Source: Bacteroidales bacterium (GTDB lineage Bacteria > Bacteroidota > Bacteroidia > Bacteroidales > UBA932). From it: 58,632 nucleotides of DNA. The notes beneath the pieces were generated by a model. That model did no database searches. It saw nothing but the letters and a program-made list of their open reading frames with translations, and was not told the DNA's origin. The translations under genes were made by a program, and so were the position numbers. The stretch covers positions 1 to 58,632 of the forward strand of contig JAEDEB010000007.1 of assembly GCA_016293535.1 (NCBI GenBank), written 5' to 3'. Shown piece after piece: positions 1 through 8,217 of this stretch; positions within the stretch are counted from its first letter, which is position 1, and each line of letters starts with the position of its first letter.

Positions 1-798
1 TTCCTCTGCAGGAGTTTCCTCTACCTTGGCGGCAGACTTGCGGGCGCGAATCTTCTTGCCTGCTACCGGAGCTGCCTCGGTCTCTTCTACAGCTTCCTTG
101 TCTTTCTCGAGCTTCCTTTCGTCCAGACCTTCATTGATTGCAGCGCAAAGCACATCCATGATGAGAGCGATGGACTTTGTTGCATCGTCATTAGCCGGAA
201 TCACATAATCAATCGAAGTAGGATCGCAACATGTATCAACCATAGCGATAACCGGTATGTTGAGGCGGTTGGCTTCTTTCACTGCGTTTGCCTCTTTCTG
301 TACGTCCACTACGAAAAGTGCTGAAGGAAGACGGTTCAGATCCTTGATGGAACCGAGGTTCTTCTCCAATTTAGCCCTCTGGCGGGTAACCTGAAGGCGC
401 TCCCTCTTTGCGAGGGTGTCGAAGGTACCATCCTCAATCATCTTGTCGATGGTATTCATCTTCTTGACTGCCTTGCGGATTGTAGGGAAGTTGGTAAGCA
501 TACCACCAGCCCAGCGCTCAGTCACGTAAGGCATGTTGACAGCCGCAGCCCTCTCAGCCACGATGTCCTTGGCCTGCTTCTTCGTTGCTACGAAGAGAAT
601 CTTGCGGCCTGAACGGGCGAGCTGCTTCATTGCCTCGGCAGCCTCGTCGATCTTGACTATACTTTTATGCAGGTCAATGATGTGGATTCCGTTCTTCTGA
701 TCGAAGATGTACGGAGCCATCTTAGGGTTCCACTTGCGGGCGAGATGGCCGAAGTGAACACCTGCATCAAGCAGTTCTTGGAAATTTGTTCTTGACAT
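1..798 (-). CDS. rpsB: 30S ribosomal protein S2 (3' end outside window)
   Basis: Structural protein of the small ribosomal subunit that docks near S1 and the mRNA exit side. The reading frame starts at the ATG at 798-796 with MSRTNFQELLDAGVHFGH, the typical S2 N-terminus, and stays open to the window edge. The last visible residues are a lysine/alanine/glutamate-rich tail (SAAKVEETPAEE), a low-complexity C-terminal extension common in Bacteroidetes S2. The stop codon lies outside the window, so the gene is partial. It follows rpsI on the same strand after 172 bases that look structured, so it may have its own leader or promoter as well as read-through from rplM-rpsI. Identity is secure. Confidence 0.97.
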   Translation of the reverse strand, partial: MSRTNFQELLDAGVHFGHLARKWNPKMAPYIFDQKNGIHIIDLHKSIVKIDEAAEAMKQLARSGRKILFVATKKQAKDIVAERAAAVNMPYVTERWAGGMLTNFPTIRKAVKKMNTIDKMIEDGTFDTLAKRERLQVTRQRAKLEKNLGSIKDLNRLPSALFVVDVQKEANAVKEANRLNIPVIAMVDTCCDPTSIDYVIPANDDATKSIALIMDVLCAAINEGLDERKLEKDKEAVEETEAAPVAGKKIRARKSAAKVEETPAEE

Positions 799-856
799 TG
801 TCGTTTCTTTGTTTTGTTGAAAACTCTTTCTTCAATCCGGAGCAGCGGCAGAGCCG

Positions 857-904
857 GTCTCCGAGATTTTCCGCAATCGCGGCAACCTTCAGGCAGCCGG
901 AGAC
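857..904 (-). promoter_or_regulatory. candidate structured 5' leader of rpsB
   Basis: In the rpsB transcript the heptamers GTCTCCG and CGGAGAC pair (857-863 with 898-904) and enclose a second hairpin, CCGC-GATT-GCGG (871-882). The gap between rpsI and rpsB is 172 bases, long for an otherwise compact ribosomal operon. Autogenous S2 leaders are known in other phyla; that this one binds S2 is inference. A TACAATTTTG sequence at 951-960, which resembles the Bacteroidetes -7 box with two extra bases, could be a local promoter. Confidence 0.4.
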
Positions 905-970
905 AGTTCCCACCGTCCACCCGGGTCCTGCGGTTTCAAACCGGATTGTGCAAAATTGTAAATCAGTGTT

Positions 971-1360
971 CTAACGTTTGCTGAACTGGAAGCGGCGACG
1001 TGCACCAGGCTGACCAGGCTTCTTCCTCTCGACCTCACGGGCGTCACGGGTAAGGAATCCTTCGGCCTTGAGGGCTGAGCGATAAGCCTCCTTGTCGACC
1101 TCGCAAAGAGCGCGGGCGATACCGAGCCTGAGGGCTTCAGCCTGTCCTTTGATTCCACCACCGTCGAGGATGGCCTTTACGTCAAACTGACCTTCCGTAG
1201 CTGTAACGGCGAAAGGCTGGTTCACGATGTAACGGAGGGAGTCCTCCTTGAAGTAATCGTTGAGCTCGCGACCGTTGATGGTCACATTGCCTTTTCCTGC
1301 TACGAGATAAACACGAGCGACTGCTGATTTACGTCTTCCAAGGGCGTTTACTACTTTCAT
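971..1360 (-). CDS. rpsI: 30S ribosomal protein S9
   Basis: Small-subunit ribosomal protein whose C-terminal tail reaches the P-site tRNA. The 129-residue product starts MKVVNALGRRKSAVARVYL and ends in the basic tail RRRFQFSKR, which carries the near-invariant final SKR of S9. The ATG at 1360 follows the rplM stop after only eight bases, so the two genes are co-transcribed, as in nearly all bacteria. Length is normal. Confidence 0.98.
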   Translation of the reverse strand: MKVVNALGRRKSAVARVYLVAGKGNVTINGRELNDYFKEDSLRYIVNQPFAVTATEGQFDVKAILDGGGIKGQAEALRLGIARALCEVDKEAYRSALKAEGFLTRDAREVERKKPGQPGARRRFQFSKR

Positions 1361-1368
1361 TGCTCTGC

Positions 1369-1821
1369 TTAAATTTCGTTCAACTTGATAACTTTAGGAT
1401 TCTGCGCCTGGTGAGGATGCTCACTTCCCTGATAGAGGTAAAGGTTCTTAATGAGCTTGTCACCAAGACGGTTCTTAGGAAGCATGCCCTTAACGGACAT
1501 CCTCACGAGTTCGGTAGGCCTCTTTGCCAGAATCTCCTTGGAAGTTCTGAACCTCTGACCGCCCGGATTGCCGGTATAGCGGACATAGATCCTGTCAGTC
1601 ATCTTCTTTCCTGTAAGCTTCACCTTGTCAGCATTGAGGATGATCACATTGTCACCGCAATCCTGGTTAGGAGTGAAGTACGGCTTGTCCTTACCGCGGA
1701 GGATAAGGGCAACCCTAGAAGCAAGACGACCGAGAACCACGTCGGTAGCATCAATGACAACCCAGCCCTTCGTTACAGTCTTGGGATTTGCGAAGACTGT
1801 CTTGTAGCTTTGTGTTTCCAC
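1369..1821 (-). CDS. rplM: 50S ribosomal protein L13
   Basis: Early-assembling large-subunit protein and first gene of the rplM-rpsI-rpsB run. The 150-residue product shows the L13 features WVVIDATDVVLGRLAS near residue 20 and the KMTDRIYVRYTGNPGGQ segment near residue 80. The start is a GTG at 1821 (METQSYKTV); no in-frame ATG lies close upstream, and this matches the family's usual N-terminus. A good promoter lies at 1883-1914. Confidence 0.97.
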   Translation of the reverse strand: METQSYKTVFANPKTVTKGWVVIDATDVVLGRLASRVALILRGKDKPYFTPNQDCGDNVIILNADKVKLTGKKMTDRIYVRYTGNPGGQRFRTSKEILAKRPTELVRMSVKGMLPKNRLGDKLIKNLYLYQGSEHPHQAQNPKVIKLNEI

Positions 1822-1882
1822 TGTCTTGATCTTTAATTAGTTAATACAAAAATGTTGCGTTCCCTAAATTCCATAGGGGGTG

Positions 1883-1914
1883 CAAAGGTAGAAATAAATT
1901 CAGTATTGACCAAA
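1883..1914 (-). promoter_or_regulatory. Bacteroidetes-type promoter for rplM-rpsI-rpsB
   Basis: On the minus strand a TTTG (1914-1911) is followed after exactly 20 bases by TACCTTTG (1890-1883), matching the Bacteroidetes sigma-ABfr pattern of TTTG around -33 and TAnnTTTG around -7. The rplM GTG lies about 60 bases downstream. Confidence 0.65.
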
Positions 1915-2031
1915 TTCGTAATATGAAATTTAAGTTCAATTGTTATTGACAAACTTTTCAAAGAACTGGTTATATTTACCGCCAGAGCCGCTTAGGGCCT
2001 GGAAACGAACTATTGATAAGTTGTTGTCGTA

Positions 2032-3246
2032 ATGAAAAAAATTCTATTCTGCACCGGTTCCTACCAAACCGGTAAAGGAGGAGTAGCCTCATATGCACGT
2101 GACTTCGTTGATGCCTTTTCTTCTGAATATGATATTGTCATTGTTACGGGTGATGATGGCAAAGATGATCAGCGAAAAGTCTATAAATGCTCCCCATCCG
2201 ATTGTTCAGAAGCAAATGCACTCAAGTTGCTTGATATAATTGAAGAAACTGCTCCTGAAATTGTTGTCAATAGCAACTTTGCTCTGCTCGCACTTGTTAC
2301 GCCATATTTGCCAGATAATGTCAAGGTTGTAACGGTAAGCCATTTCATGAACGGACGGCTTTTGTGGAATGCAGCTTTTAACGGTGAATATGCGGATTCT
2401 ATCATTTCACTTTCTTCCTATGGCAAAGAAAACATCTTCAATGAATTCAAGCAGATTAACCCTTCCAAGATAGATGTAGTCTATAATTTTATGCCGCCTT
2501 TTGATGGAGAGAGGGATGATAAGAAAGGCAGGAAAGTTTTGAAGATAGTCTATCCGGGTGGCTCGATAATAGAAAAAAGTTCGGAAGTCGTATGCAAAGC
2601 CATTAAGAAACTACTCAAAACATCACTTGAGTTTGAATTATATTGGCTTGGGAATATAAGGTTGGCAAATGCTGGACTCAACTTCCTTCCAACCAAAACA
2701 ATTCAGGATTGTTTGCCGAAAGATAGTCGCATAGTTCACATAGGGAGTGTTCCACGTGATGAATCGAAGAAGATTATAGCAGATGCAAACATTTTCTTAT
2801 TGCCATCACGAGGTGAAGGATTTCCTATTACGCTGATAGAAGCAATGCGGAATTCTTGTATACCAATTGTGTCTGACGCCAAACACGGAAGCCTTGATGC
2901 AATATCGGATGGACAAAATGGCTTCATTGTACCCCAAGGAGATGCAGATGCAATTTTTGAGCGCATTTCGGATATTATTATGCATCATGAAAACTATGCT
3001 TCCATATACGATAAGTCCTATGATTATTATCTCCAGCATTTAACTGACTCTGTATGGAAGAAGCGGATGAGCGACATTCTTTCCGCAATGTCAAACCACA
3101 ACAAAAGAAAAGAACAATTTGACATATCATTGTATAGGAAGAGCGTAAAAAAGTATAAACACAAAATGAAGTGCTTCCGAATCATAAATAGATTGACATA
3201 TGTACGGCAATTCTTATATTTTAGATATGTAAGGTATTTCGTGTGA
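2032..3246 (+). CDS. GT4-type glycosyltransferase, probably acquired
   Basis: Predicted cytoplasmic retaining glycosyltransferase of the GT4 class, which transfers a sugar from a nucleotide donor, typically for surface polysaccharide or LPS. The 404-residue protein has two Rossmann-like halves: an N-terminal acceptor half starting KKILFCTGSYQTGKGGVAS, and a C-terminal donor half with LPSRGEGFPITLIEAM near residue 265, the GT4 E-x7-E region. The C-terminus is short, basic and aromatic (RQFLYFRYVRYFV), which suggests membrane-surface attachment. Base composition is near 40% GC by eye against well above 50% around it, and no polysaccharide genes adjoin. It sits alone between the ribosomal operon and dusB, so I infer horizontal acquisition. 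Acceptor and sugar cannot be told. Confidence 0.85.
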   Translation: MKKILFCTGSYQTGKGGVASYARDFVDAFSSEYDIVIVTGDDGKDDQRKVYKCSPSDCSEANALKLLDIIEETAPEIVVNSNFALLALVTPYLPDNVKVVTVSHFMNGRLLWNAAFNGEYADSIISLSSYGKENIFNEFKQINPSKIDVVYNFMPPFDGERDDKKGRKVLKIVYPGGSIIEKSSEVVCKAIKKLLKTSLEFELYWLGNIRLANAGLNFLPTKTIQDCLPKDSRIVHIGSVPRDESKKIIADANIFLLPSRGEGFPITLIEAMRNSCIPIVSDAKHGSLDAISDGQNGFIVPQGDADAIFERISDIIMHHENYASIYDKSYDYYLQHLTDSVWKKRMSDILSAMSNHNKRKEQFDISLYRKSVKKYKHKMKCFRIINRLTYVRQFLYFRYVRYFV

Positions 3247-3255
3247 TCATTTGAT

Positions 3256-4290
3256 ATGAAAATTGGAAACATAGATCTCGGCGACAGGCCGCTGCTGCTC
3301 GCGCCGATGGAGGACGTGACCGACGCATCGTTCCGCTGCATATGCAAGGAGTTCGGCGCATCGATGGTCTACACGGAATTCGTGTCCTCCGACGGACTGG
3401 TCCATGACGCAAAGAAATCCTTTGCGAAGTTCCTGACCTACGGGGAAGAGGCACCTGTGGGCATACAGATATACGGGAACATTCCCGATGCGATGGTCGA
3501 GGCGGCAAGGCTTGCGGACCGGGCGCAGGAGATAGTGGGCGGCCATGGGGCTGACCTGATCGACATAAATTTCGGATGTCCCGTGCGCAAGATAGCAGGG
3601 CGCGGGGCGGGATCCGGAATGATGAAGGAACCCGATAAGATGGTCGAAATCACCAGAAGGGTGGTCGAGGCCGTCGGAAAGCCCGTCACGGTGAAGACGC
3701 GACTGGGATGGGACGACGATTCGAAAATCATAGTCGAACTCGCCGAACGGCTCCAGGATGCGGGCATATCCGCATTGACCATACACGGACGGACCCGACA
3801 GCAGATGTACACGGGCGAAGCTGACTGGACCCTGATAGGAAAGGTGAAGGAAAACCCGCGCATGCACATACCGATCATAGGCAACGGGGACATCAATTCA
3901 CCCGAAAAGGCTGAACAGGCCTTCCGCCGCTACGGGGTGGACGGTATTATGATAGGACGCGCGACCTACGGACATCCGTGGATATTCAGGGAAATACGGC
4001 ACTACCTCGACACGGGCGAGATTTTTCCGGCGATGGGCGTGGAAGAGAGGGTGGAACTCGCAAAGAGGCACCTCGCACGGTCGGTGGAATTCAAGGGCGA
4101 GAGAGTCGGGGTTCTGGAAATGCGCCGGCACCTGAGCTGCTATTTCAAGGGACTTCCCGACTTCAAGGAGACGCGGCTCAAGCTCGTGACTCTGGATGAC
4201 CCGCAGGAGCTGTGCAGGGTCCTCGACTACGTCGCGGAGCGCTGGGGCGGGACAACTCCTCCTCCATCCCCGGGGGTATACGGCATCTGA
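3256..4290 (+). CDS. dusB: tRNA-dihydrouridine synthase (DusB type)
   Basis: FMN-dependent reductase that converts specific uridines in the tRNA D-loop to dihydrouridine. The 344-residue product opens with LLLAPMEDVTDASFR (FMN-binding beta strand), carries the catalytic cysteine in NFGCPVRKI near residue 115, and has TIHGRTRQQMYTG and GIMIGRATYGHPW as phosphate-binding loops. The final residues (TTPPPSPGVYGI) are a short proline-rich extension unlike the family core. The gene starts ten bases after the glycosyltransferase stop, but the sharp change in base composition suggests they became neighbours by insertion. Confidence 0.93.
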   Translation: MKIGNIDLGDRPLLLAPMEDVTDASFRCICKEFGASMVYTEFVSSDGLVHDAKKSFAKFLTYGEEAPVGIQIYGNIPDAMVEAARLADRAQEIVGGHGADLIDINFGCPVRKIAGRGAGSGMMKEPDKMVEITRRVVEAVGKPVTVKTRLGWDDDSKIIVELAERLQDAGISALTIHGRTRQQMYTGEADWTLIGKVKENPRMHIPIIGNGDINSPEKAEQAFRRYGVDGIMIGRATYGHPWIFREIRHYLDTGEIFPAMGVEERVELAKRHLARSVEFKGERVGVLEMRRHLSCYFKGLPDFKETRLKLVTLDDPQELCRVLDYVAERWGGTTPPPSPGVYGI

Positions 4291-4315
4291 CGCACATTAT
4301 TCGCAGACTTTATTG

Positions 4316-4323
4316 TATATTTG
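4316..4323 (+). promoter_or_regulatory. putative -7 box for lpxK
   Basis: TATATTTG, a full match to TAnnTTTG, ends 20 bases before the lpxK GTG. No TTTG is present at the expected upstream distance. Confidence 0.45.
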
Positions 4324-4342
4324 CGCCCGAAATTTTTGAGCG

Positions 4343-5452
4343 GTGATTGTTGACAGGATAATTCTTTTTCCTTACTACCTGTGCCTGAAAATCAGGCACG
4401 CGCTGTATGACTCCGGACTGAAGAAGATCAGATGCGCCGAAGTGCCGGTCATCTCGATAGGCAATGTCACGGTAGGGGGGACAGGGAAGACCCCTCATAC
4501 AGAAATGGTACTTCGCACCCTGATGTCCGACCCGCTGTGGCGCGGACGGAATCTCGCCGTGCTCTCCAGGGGATACAGGAGGAAAAGCCGTGGCTTCCAG
4601 AACGTAACGGTGGACGGCTCCGCCGCCTTCTACGGGGACGAGCCGCTCCAAATCAAAAAGAAATTCCCTTTTGTGACTGTGGCCGTGGACAAGGACAGGG
4701 TCGAGGGCTGCCGCTTTCTTGCCGACCCCCGGCTTCTGGAGTCGGACAAGAAGGCCCGCCGTTGCATCGACAAGAATATCCCGCGGGCGGACATCATCGT
4801 CCTCGACGACGGCTTCCAGTACAGAAAACTCCGGCCGGCCGTGTCCATAGTGCTTGTGGATTACAACAGACCTGTCTTCAAGGACAGCCTCATGCCCCTG
4901 GGTCGCCTGAGAGACCTCGAGGAAAGGATACTCCAAGCAGACATAATAATAGTCAGCAAATGCCCTCATTACGTAGATGACAACGAGAGGCAGAGGTGGA
5001 GAAAGAATCTGAAGATAGGCCAGGAGAGCCACCTGTTCTTCACTACGATAGACTACTGCACCCTCGAGCCGGTCTACCCCGAGTGCGAAAACCGCTACCT
5101 CTATTCCAAGAGGCTGGTACTCTTCAGCGGCATAGCCAACGACACTCCCCTCCTGAAGTATCTCAGCGACACTTACAAGGTTGTAAAACACCTCAAGTTC
5201 CCTGACCATCACAAGTTTTCGGGAGCCGACATGCACAGGATCGAGGCCGTTTCGAAGGAATATCCCACCGCCATCATCACCACCACGGAAAAGGACTGCC
5301 AGCGGGTCAAGGACTATGCACAGACGCCCGCAGCAGTCAAGGAAAGACTGTTCCGGGCGCCTATTCAGGTCTCATTCCTCGGAGACGGGGAACACGAGAG
5401 ATTCAGGAGCGTTCTCCGTTCTTATCTGACAGAATCTCATTCTGAGCATTGA
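4343..5452 (+). CDS. lpxK: tetraacyldisaccharide 4'-kinase (lipid A)
   Basis: Inner-membrane-associated kinase that phosphorylates the 4' position of the tetraacyldisaccharide-1-phosphate precursor to give lipid IVA. The 369-residue product has the expected N-terminal hydrophobic stretch (RIILFPYYLCLKIRHAL), a Walker A loop GNVTVGGTGKTP near residue 50, and DIIVLDDGFQYRKL near residue 155. The best start is the GTG at 4343, just after a -7 box. The last 50 bases overlap the 3' end of the convergent aroF gene, so both coding ends use the same DNA. Identity is confident. Confidence 0.94.
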   Translation: MIVDRIILFPYYLCLKIRHALYDSGLKKIRCAEVPVISIGNVTVGGTGKTPHTEMVLRTLMSDPLWRGRNLAVLSRGYRRKSRGFQNVTVDGSAAFYGDEPLQIKKKFPFVTVAVDKDRVEGCRFLADPRLLESDKKARRCIDKNIPRADIIVLDDGFQYRKLRPAVSIVLVDYNRPVFKDSLMPLGRLRDLEERILQADIIIVSKCPHYVDDNERQRWRKNLKIGQESHLFFTTIDYCTLEPVYPECENRYLYSKRLVLFSGIANDTPLLKYLSDTYKVVKHLKFPDHHKFSGADMHRIEAVSKEYPTAIITTTEKDCQRVKDYAQTPAAVKERLFRAPIQVSFLGDGEHERFRSVLRSYLTESHSEH

Positions 5453-6512
5453 CGGAAGCGTCGTGTATCGCCGTGAACACGGCCTTCACGAACTCCTCCG
5501 GTAGACCGTATGTCCGTCCCTTCTCTATGGCATTGGCCAGCAGGGAATCCCAGCGGGAGGTCTGCAGAATGGCTATGTTATTATCCTTCTTGTACTTGCC
5601 TATCTTCCTGCTGACATTCATTCTGGTACCGAGAGCATAGAGGAGATTGTCGTCGATGACGTCTATCTGGGCACGCAGGGACACTATGCCTTCCTTGTAG
5701 CTGAGGTTGTCCGTATCGTTGTCGCGCACTTTGATACGGTTGTACAGAAGGTCCTTGAGTTCAGCCGGGGTCAGCTGCTGCTTGGCGTCGCTCAGGGCGC
5801 AGGAAGGATTGCAGTGAGACTCCACCATCAGGCCGTCAAGGCCGAGGTCCATAGCCCTCTGTGAGAGTTCGGGAATGTATTCCTTGCATCCCGCAAGATG
5901 GCTCGGGTCACAGAAGAAAGGCATCTCCGGATAGCGGCTTCTCAGTTCGATAGCAAGCTGCCACTGGGGATTGTTGCGGTATTTCATCTTGTCGAAAGCA
6001 GTAAAGCCCCTGTGGATTACACCCAGCTTCCTGACTCCGGCGTTGTTGAGTCTCTCGAGGGCTCCTATCCAGAGATCCAGGTCGGGATTTACCGGATTTT
6101 TGACAAGAACAGGAATGTCCGTATCCCTGAGCGCATCGGCTATCTCCTGCATCAGGAAAGGATTGGCGGAGGTGCGCGCACCTATCCACACCATGTCTAT
6201 TCCATATTTGAGACATTCGAAAACGTGCTTCTCACTGGCTACCTCCGTACAAACCTTGAGGCCCAGCTCCCGCTTGACCCTCTGCAGCCACCTGAGTCCG
6301 TCCACACCCACTCCCTCGAAACATCCGGGATGGGTGCGCGGCTTCCAGATGCCGGCACGGAAAACATTGATTCCGAATTCCTTAAGTTGTTTTGCCGTTT
6401 CCATTACCTGCTCCTCCGACTCTGCACTGCAGGGTCCGGCGATGACACAGGGGCGTGGAAGGGTAAAAAATCCCCATTCGCTGAGGGAAGCGACTTCGAG
6501 TTTCTTTGCCAT
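5403..6512 (-). CDS. aroF: bifunctional DAHP synthase / chorismate mutase
   Basis: Fusion of two shikimate-pathway enzymes. Residues about 1-265 are 3-deoxy-7-phosphoheptulonate synthase (phosphoenolpyruvate plus erythrose 4-phosphate), with VIAGPCSAES at residue 23, FRAGIWKPRTHPG and CDPSHLAGC. Residues about 275-369 are an AroQ-type chorismate mutase (SLRAQIDVIDDNLLYALGTRM, then RKIGKYKKDNNI). Joining the entry step to the branch step is typical of Bacteroidetes, and the mutase domain probably also serves in feedback control. The ATG at 6512 lies three bases after the tyrA stop, so the two form an operon. The 3' end overlaps lpxK by 50 bases. Confidence 0.95.
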   Translation of the reverse strand: MAKKLEVASLSEWGFFTLPRPCVIAGPCSAESEEQVMETAKQLKEFGINVFRAGIWKPRTHPGCFEGVGVDGLRWLQRVKRELGLKVCTEVASEKHVFECLKYGIDMVWIGARTSANPFLMQEIADALRDTDIPVLVKNPVNPDLDLWIGALERLNNAGVRKLGVIHRGFTAFDKMKYRNNPQWQLAIELRSRYPEMPFFCDPSHLAGCKEYIPELSQRAMDLGLDGLMVESHCNPSCALSDAKQQLTPAELKDLLYNRIKVRDNDTDNLSYKEGIVSLRAQIDVIDDNLLYALGTRMNVSRKIGKYKKDNNIAILQTSRWDSLLANAIEKGRTYGLPEEFVKAVFTAIHDASVNAQNEILSDKNGERS

Positions 6513-6515
6513 AGT

Positions 6516-7367
6516 CTATCTGATGATTCGTTTTATCTTGTTCGCCTTTTCGATGAGGCTGCGTATGCCATCCTCGTCATAATTGTCTATTGCCTCGCGG
6601 AAATCCTTCATCTTCTCGATGTAGGTGTCTATCACCTGGAGGACGTTGTCCCTGTTCTGGGACAGAATAGGGACCCACATGTCTGCGTTGCTCTTGGCAA
6701 GACGGACGGTTGAGGAGAAGCCACCGGAGGCAAGGTCGAATATGTGCTTCTCGTCCTTCTCCTTGTCCAGCACCGTCAGAGCCAGGGCAAAGGAGGTGAT
6801 GTGGGAAATGTGGGAGACGTAGGCGGTATGGACGTCGTGATTCGACGCGTTCATATATATGACTCTCATATTGAGCGCATCATACAGTCTTTCGACCAGA
6901 TGCACCGCCTTCGGGTCGGACTCCTCGGTATTGCAGAGTATGCATGCGCGTCCGTCGAAAAGCCCGGGCATCGCGGCCCATGGACCGCTGTATTCCGTTC
7001 CGGCCATAGGGTGGGTGGGCACATAGCACGGGCGCAGAGGATGGTAATGAACGCTCCTGACAATCTGCTCCTTTGTGGAGCATACGTCTATGACTACCTG
7101 CCTGCGGTTGTTGGTCGCAAAGCGGTCGAGTATGCGGGGCAGCATCCTGACGGCAGCCCCGACCGGAACCGCAACCACAACGATGTCCGCCGAATCGACG
7201 CATTCGTCGAAATCCGCAACCCTGTCGACCAGTCCCATCTTCTCCGCGGCTGCTGCATTGACCGCATCGTTCTCGGTCCCGATGATCTCATCTGCAAAAC
7301 CCTTGCGTTTGAGGTCTATCGCCATCGAGCCGCCTATGAGCCCGAGTCCTATGATTCCTACTTTCAT
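6516..7367 (-). CDS. tyrA: prephenate dehydrogenase
   Basis: NAD(P)-dependent oxidative decarboxylation of prephenate to 4-hydroxyphenylpyruvate on the tyrosine branch. The N-terminal Rossmann loop is GIIGLGLIGGSMAID, and the central region holds HPMAGTEYSGPWAA and SHISHITSFALAL, which are typical of TyrA. I chose the ATG at 7367 (MKVGIIGLG), which puts the dinucleotide loop at the very N-terminus; an ATG four codons upstream at 7379 is also possible. The product is 283 residues with no fused mutase or ACT domain. Both candidate starts lie immediately after a strong intrinsic terminator (7383-7412), so expression probably depends on read-through or antitermination. Confidence 0.94.
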   Translation of the reverse strand: MKVGIIGLGLIGGSMAIDLKRKGFADEIIGTENDAVNAAAAEKMGLVDRVADFDECVDSADIVVVAVPVGAAVRMLPRILDRFATNNRRQVVIDVCSTKEQIVRSVHYHPLRPCYVPTHPMAGTEYSGPWAAMPGLFDGRACILCNTEESDPKAVHLVERLYDALNMRVIYMNASNHDVHTAYVSHISHITSFALALTVLDKEKDEKHIFDLASGGFSSTVRLAKSNADMWVPILSQNRDNVLQVIDTYIEKMKDFREAIDNYDEDGIRSLIEKANKIKRIIR

Positions 7368-7382
7368 AATGGAGTCCATTTG

Positions 7383-7412
7383 AAAAAAGGCCGCCTGATC
7401 TCTCAGACAGCC
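7383..7412 (-). terminator. intrinsic terminator between cytochrome b gene and tyrA; possible attenuator
   Basis: On the minus strand GGCTGTCTGA (7412-7403) pairs along all ten positions, allowing G-U pairs, with TCAGGCGGCC (7398-7389) across a GAGA tetraloop, followed by six T (7388-7383). The T-run ends three bases before one candidate tyrA ATG and 15 before the other. An alternative pairing, CTGATCT (7436-7430, spanning the upstream stop codon) with AGATCAG (7401-7395), would disrupt this hairpin. Confidence 0.75.
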
Positions 7413-7432
7413 TTATATGGTTTCCCGTCAGA

Positions 7433-8167
7433 TCAGACGAGGAGGTTTGCCTGGAGGAAAGCGTTGACTGCAACAGCAACGAAGATGAGGCAGATAAGGG
7501 ATGCAACTACAATTCCGATGACCTTGAGTCTCTTGAACCATATCTGGTTGTCCCAGCCCACCGTCTGGAACATGCTCCAGAATCCGTGGCAGAGATGGAA
7601 CCAGAGGGCGCCAAACCACACGATATAGAGCACGAGAACGAACCAGTGTCCGAAGGTTGCATTGAGCAGGAGATATGGGTCATTCTCATAGGCCGCCTCA
7701 TTGATATGGAGAAGTTCCGGAAGCTGCATCTTCGCCCAGAAGTGGGTAAGGTGGAAGGCTATGAAGCCGAGGACCACGATGCCGAGAACGAACATGTTCT
7801 TTGCCGACCAGGAATCGGTCTTGGCCTTGCTTGCAACCTCATAACGCTTGTAACCGCCACGCGAGCGGATGTTGCGCCAGGTAAGCCAGCATCCGTAAAG
7901 TATATGGATGAGGAATCCGAGGGCGAGAACCGGCACCATTATGCTGATTACCGGGGTGGACATGAAGTCACAGCCCAGCTTGAAGAGACCGTCGCCAGCG
8001 GAAAAGAGACTCTCGTCGGCAGCGACAACTCCGTACTTGCCGGTAAAGGTGTCGATTACAGAGAACAGATTGATAGTCGCGTGGAGAAGCAGGAAGATGA
8101 TGAGGAAAGCACCGCTTATGCTCTGAATAAACTTCCTTCCGATTGAAGATGAAAAGATAAAGTTCAT
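7433..8167 (-). CDS. sdhC: succinate dehydrogenase / fumarate reductase cytochrome b subunit
   Basis: Membrane anchor of quinol:fumarate reductase (or succinate dehydrogenase), predicted to carry haem b and the quinone site. The 244-residue product has about five hydrophobic helices with buried histidines (LLLHATINLF, FLIHILYGCW, FHLTHFW, WFHLCHGFWSMFQ), matching the single-subunit di-haem type used by Bacteroidetes. Start is the ATG at 8167 (MNFIFSSSIGRK), matching the family; longer upstream reading adds an unrelated tail. In most relatives the flavoprotein and iron-sulphur genes follow directly. Here the gene is followed by a terminator and tyrA, so it is separated from its partners. Confidence 0.93.
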   Translation of the reverse strand: MNFIFSSSIGRKFIQSISGAFLIIFLLLHATINLFSVIDTFTGKYGVVAADESLFSAGDGLFKLGCDFMSTPVISIMVPVLALGFLIHILYGCWLTWRNIRSRGGYKRYEVASKAKTDSWSAKNMFVLGIVVLGFIAFHLTHFWAKMQLPELLHINEAAYENDPYLLLNATFGHWFVLVLYIVWFGALWFHLCHGFWSMFQTVGWDNQIWFKRLKVIGIVVASLICLIFVAVAVNAFLQANLLV

Positions 8168-8201
8168 TTCGTAAGTTGTTTTCTCGTTTCGAATAGGAGT
8201 G

Positions 8202-8209
8202 CAAATATA
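8202..8209 (-). promoter_or_regulatory. putative -7 box for the cytochrome b gene
   Basis: TATATTTG on the minus strand, 35 bases upstream of the ATG, in a 106-base divergent gap shared with pyrH. No TTTG stands at the ideal upstream spacing. Confidence 0.45.
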
Positions 8210-8217
8210 CTGTCTTT

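Noticed and set aside
1945..1975. TTGACA-like and TATATT-like words before the glycosyltransferase as a sigma70 promoter
   Set aside because: Bacteroidetes primary sigma factors do not use that pattern, and the TATATTTA box has one mismatch to TAnnTTTG; too weak to list.
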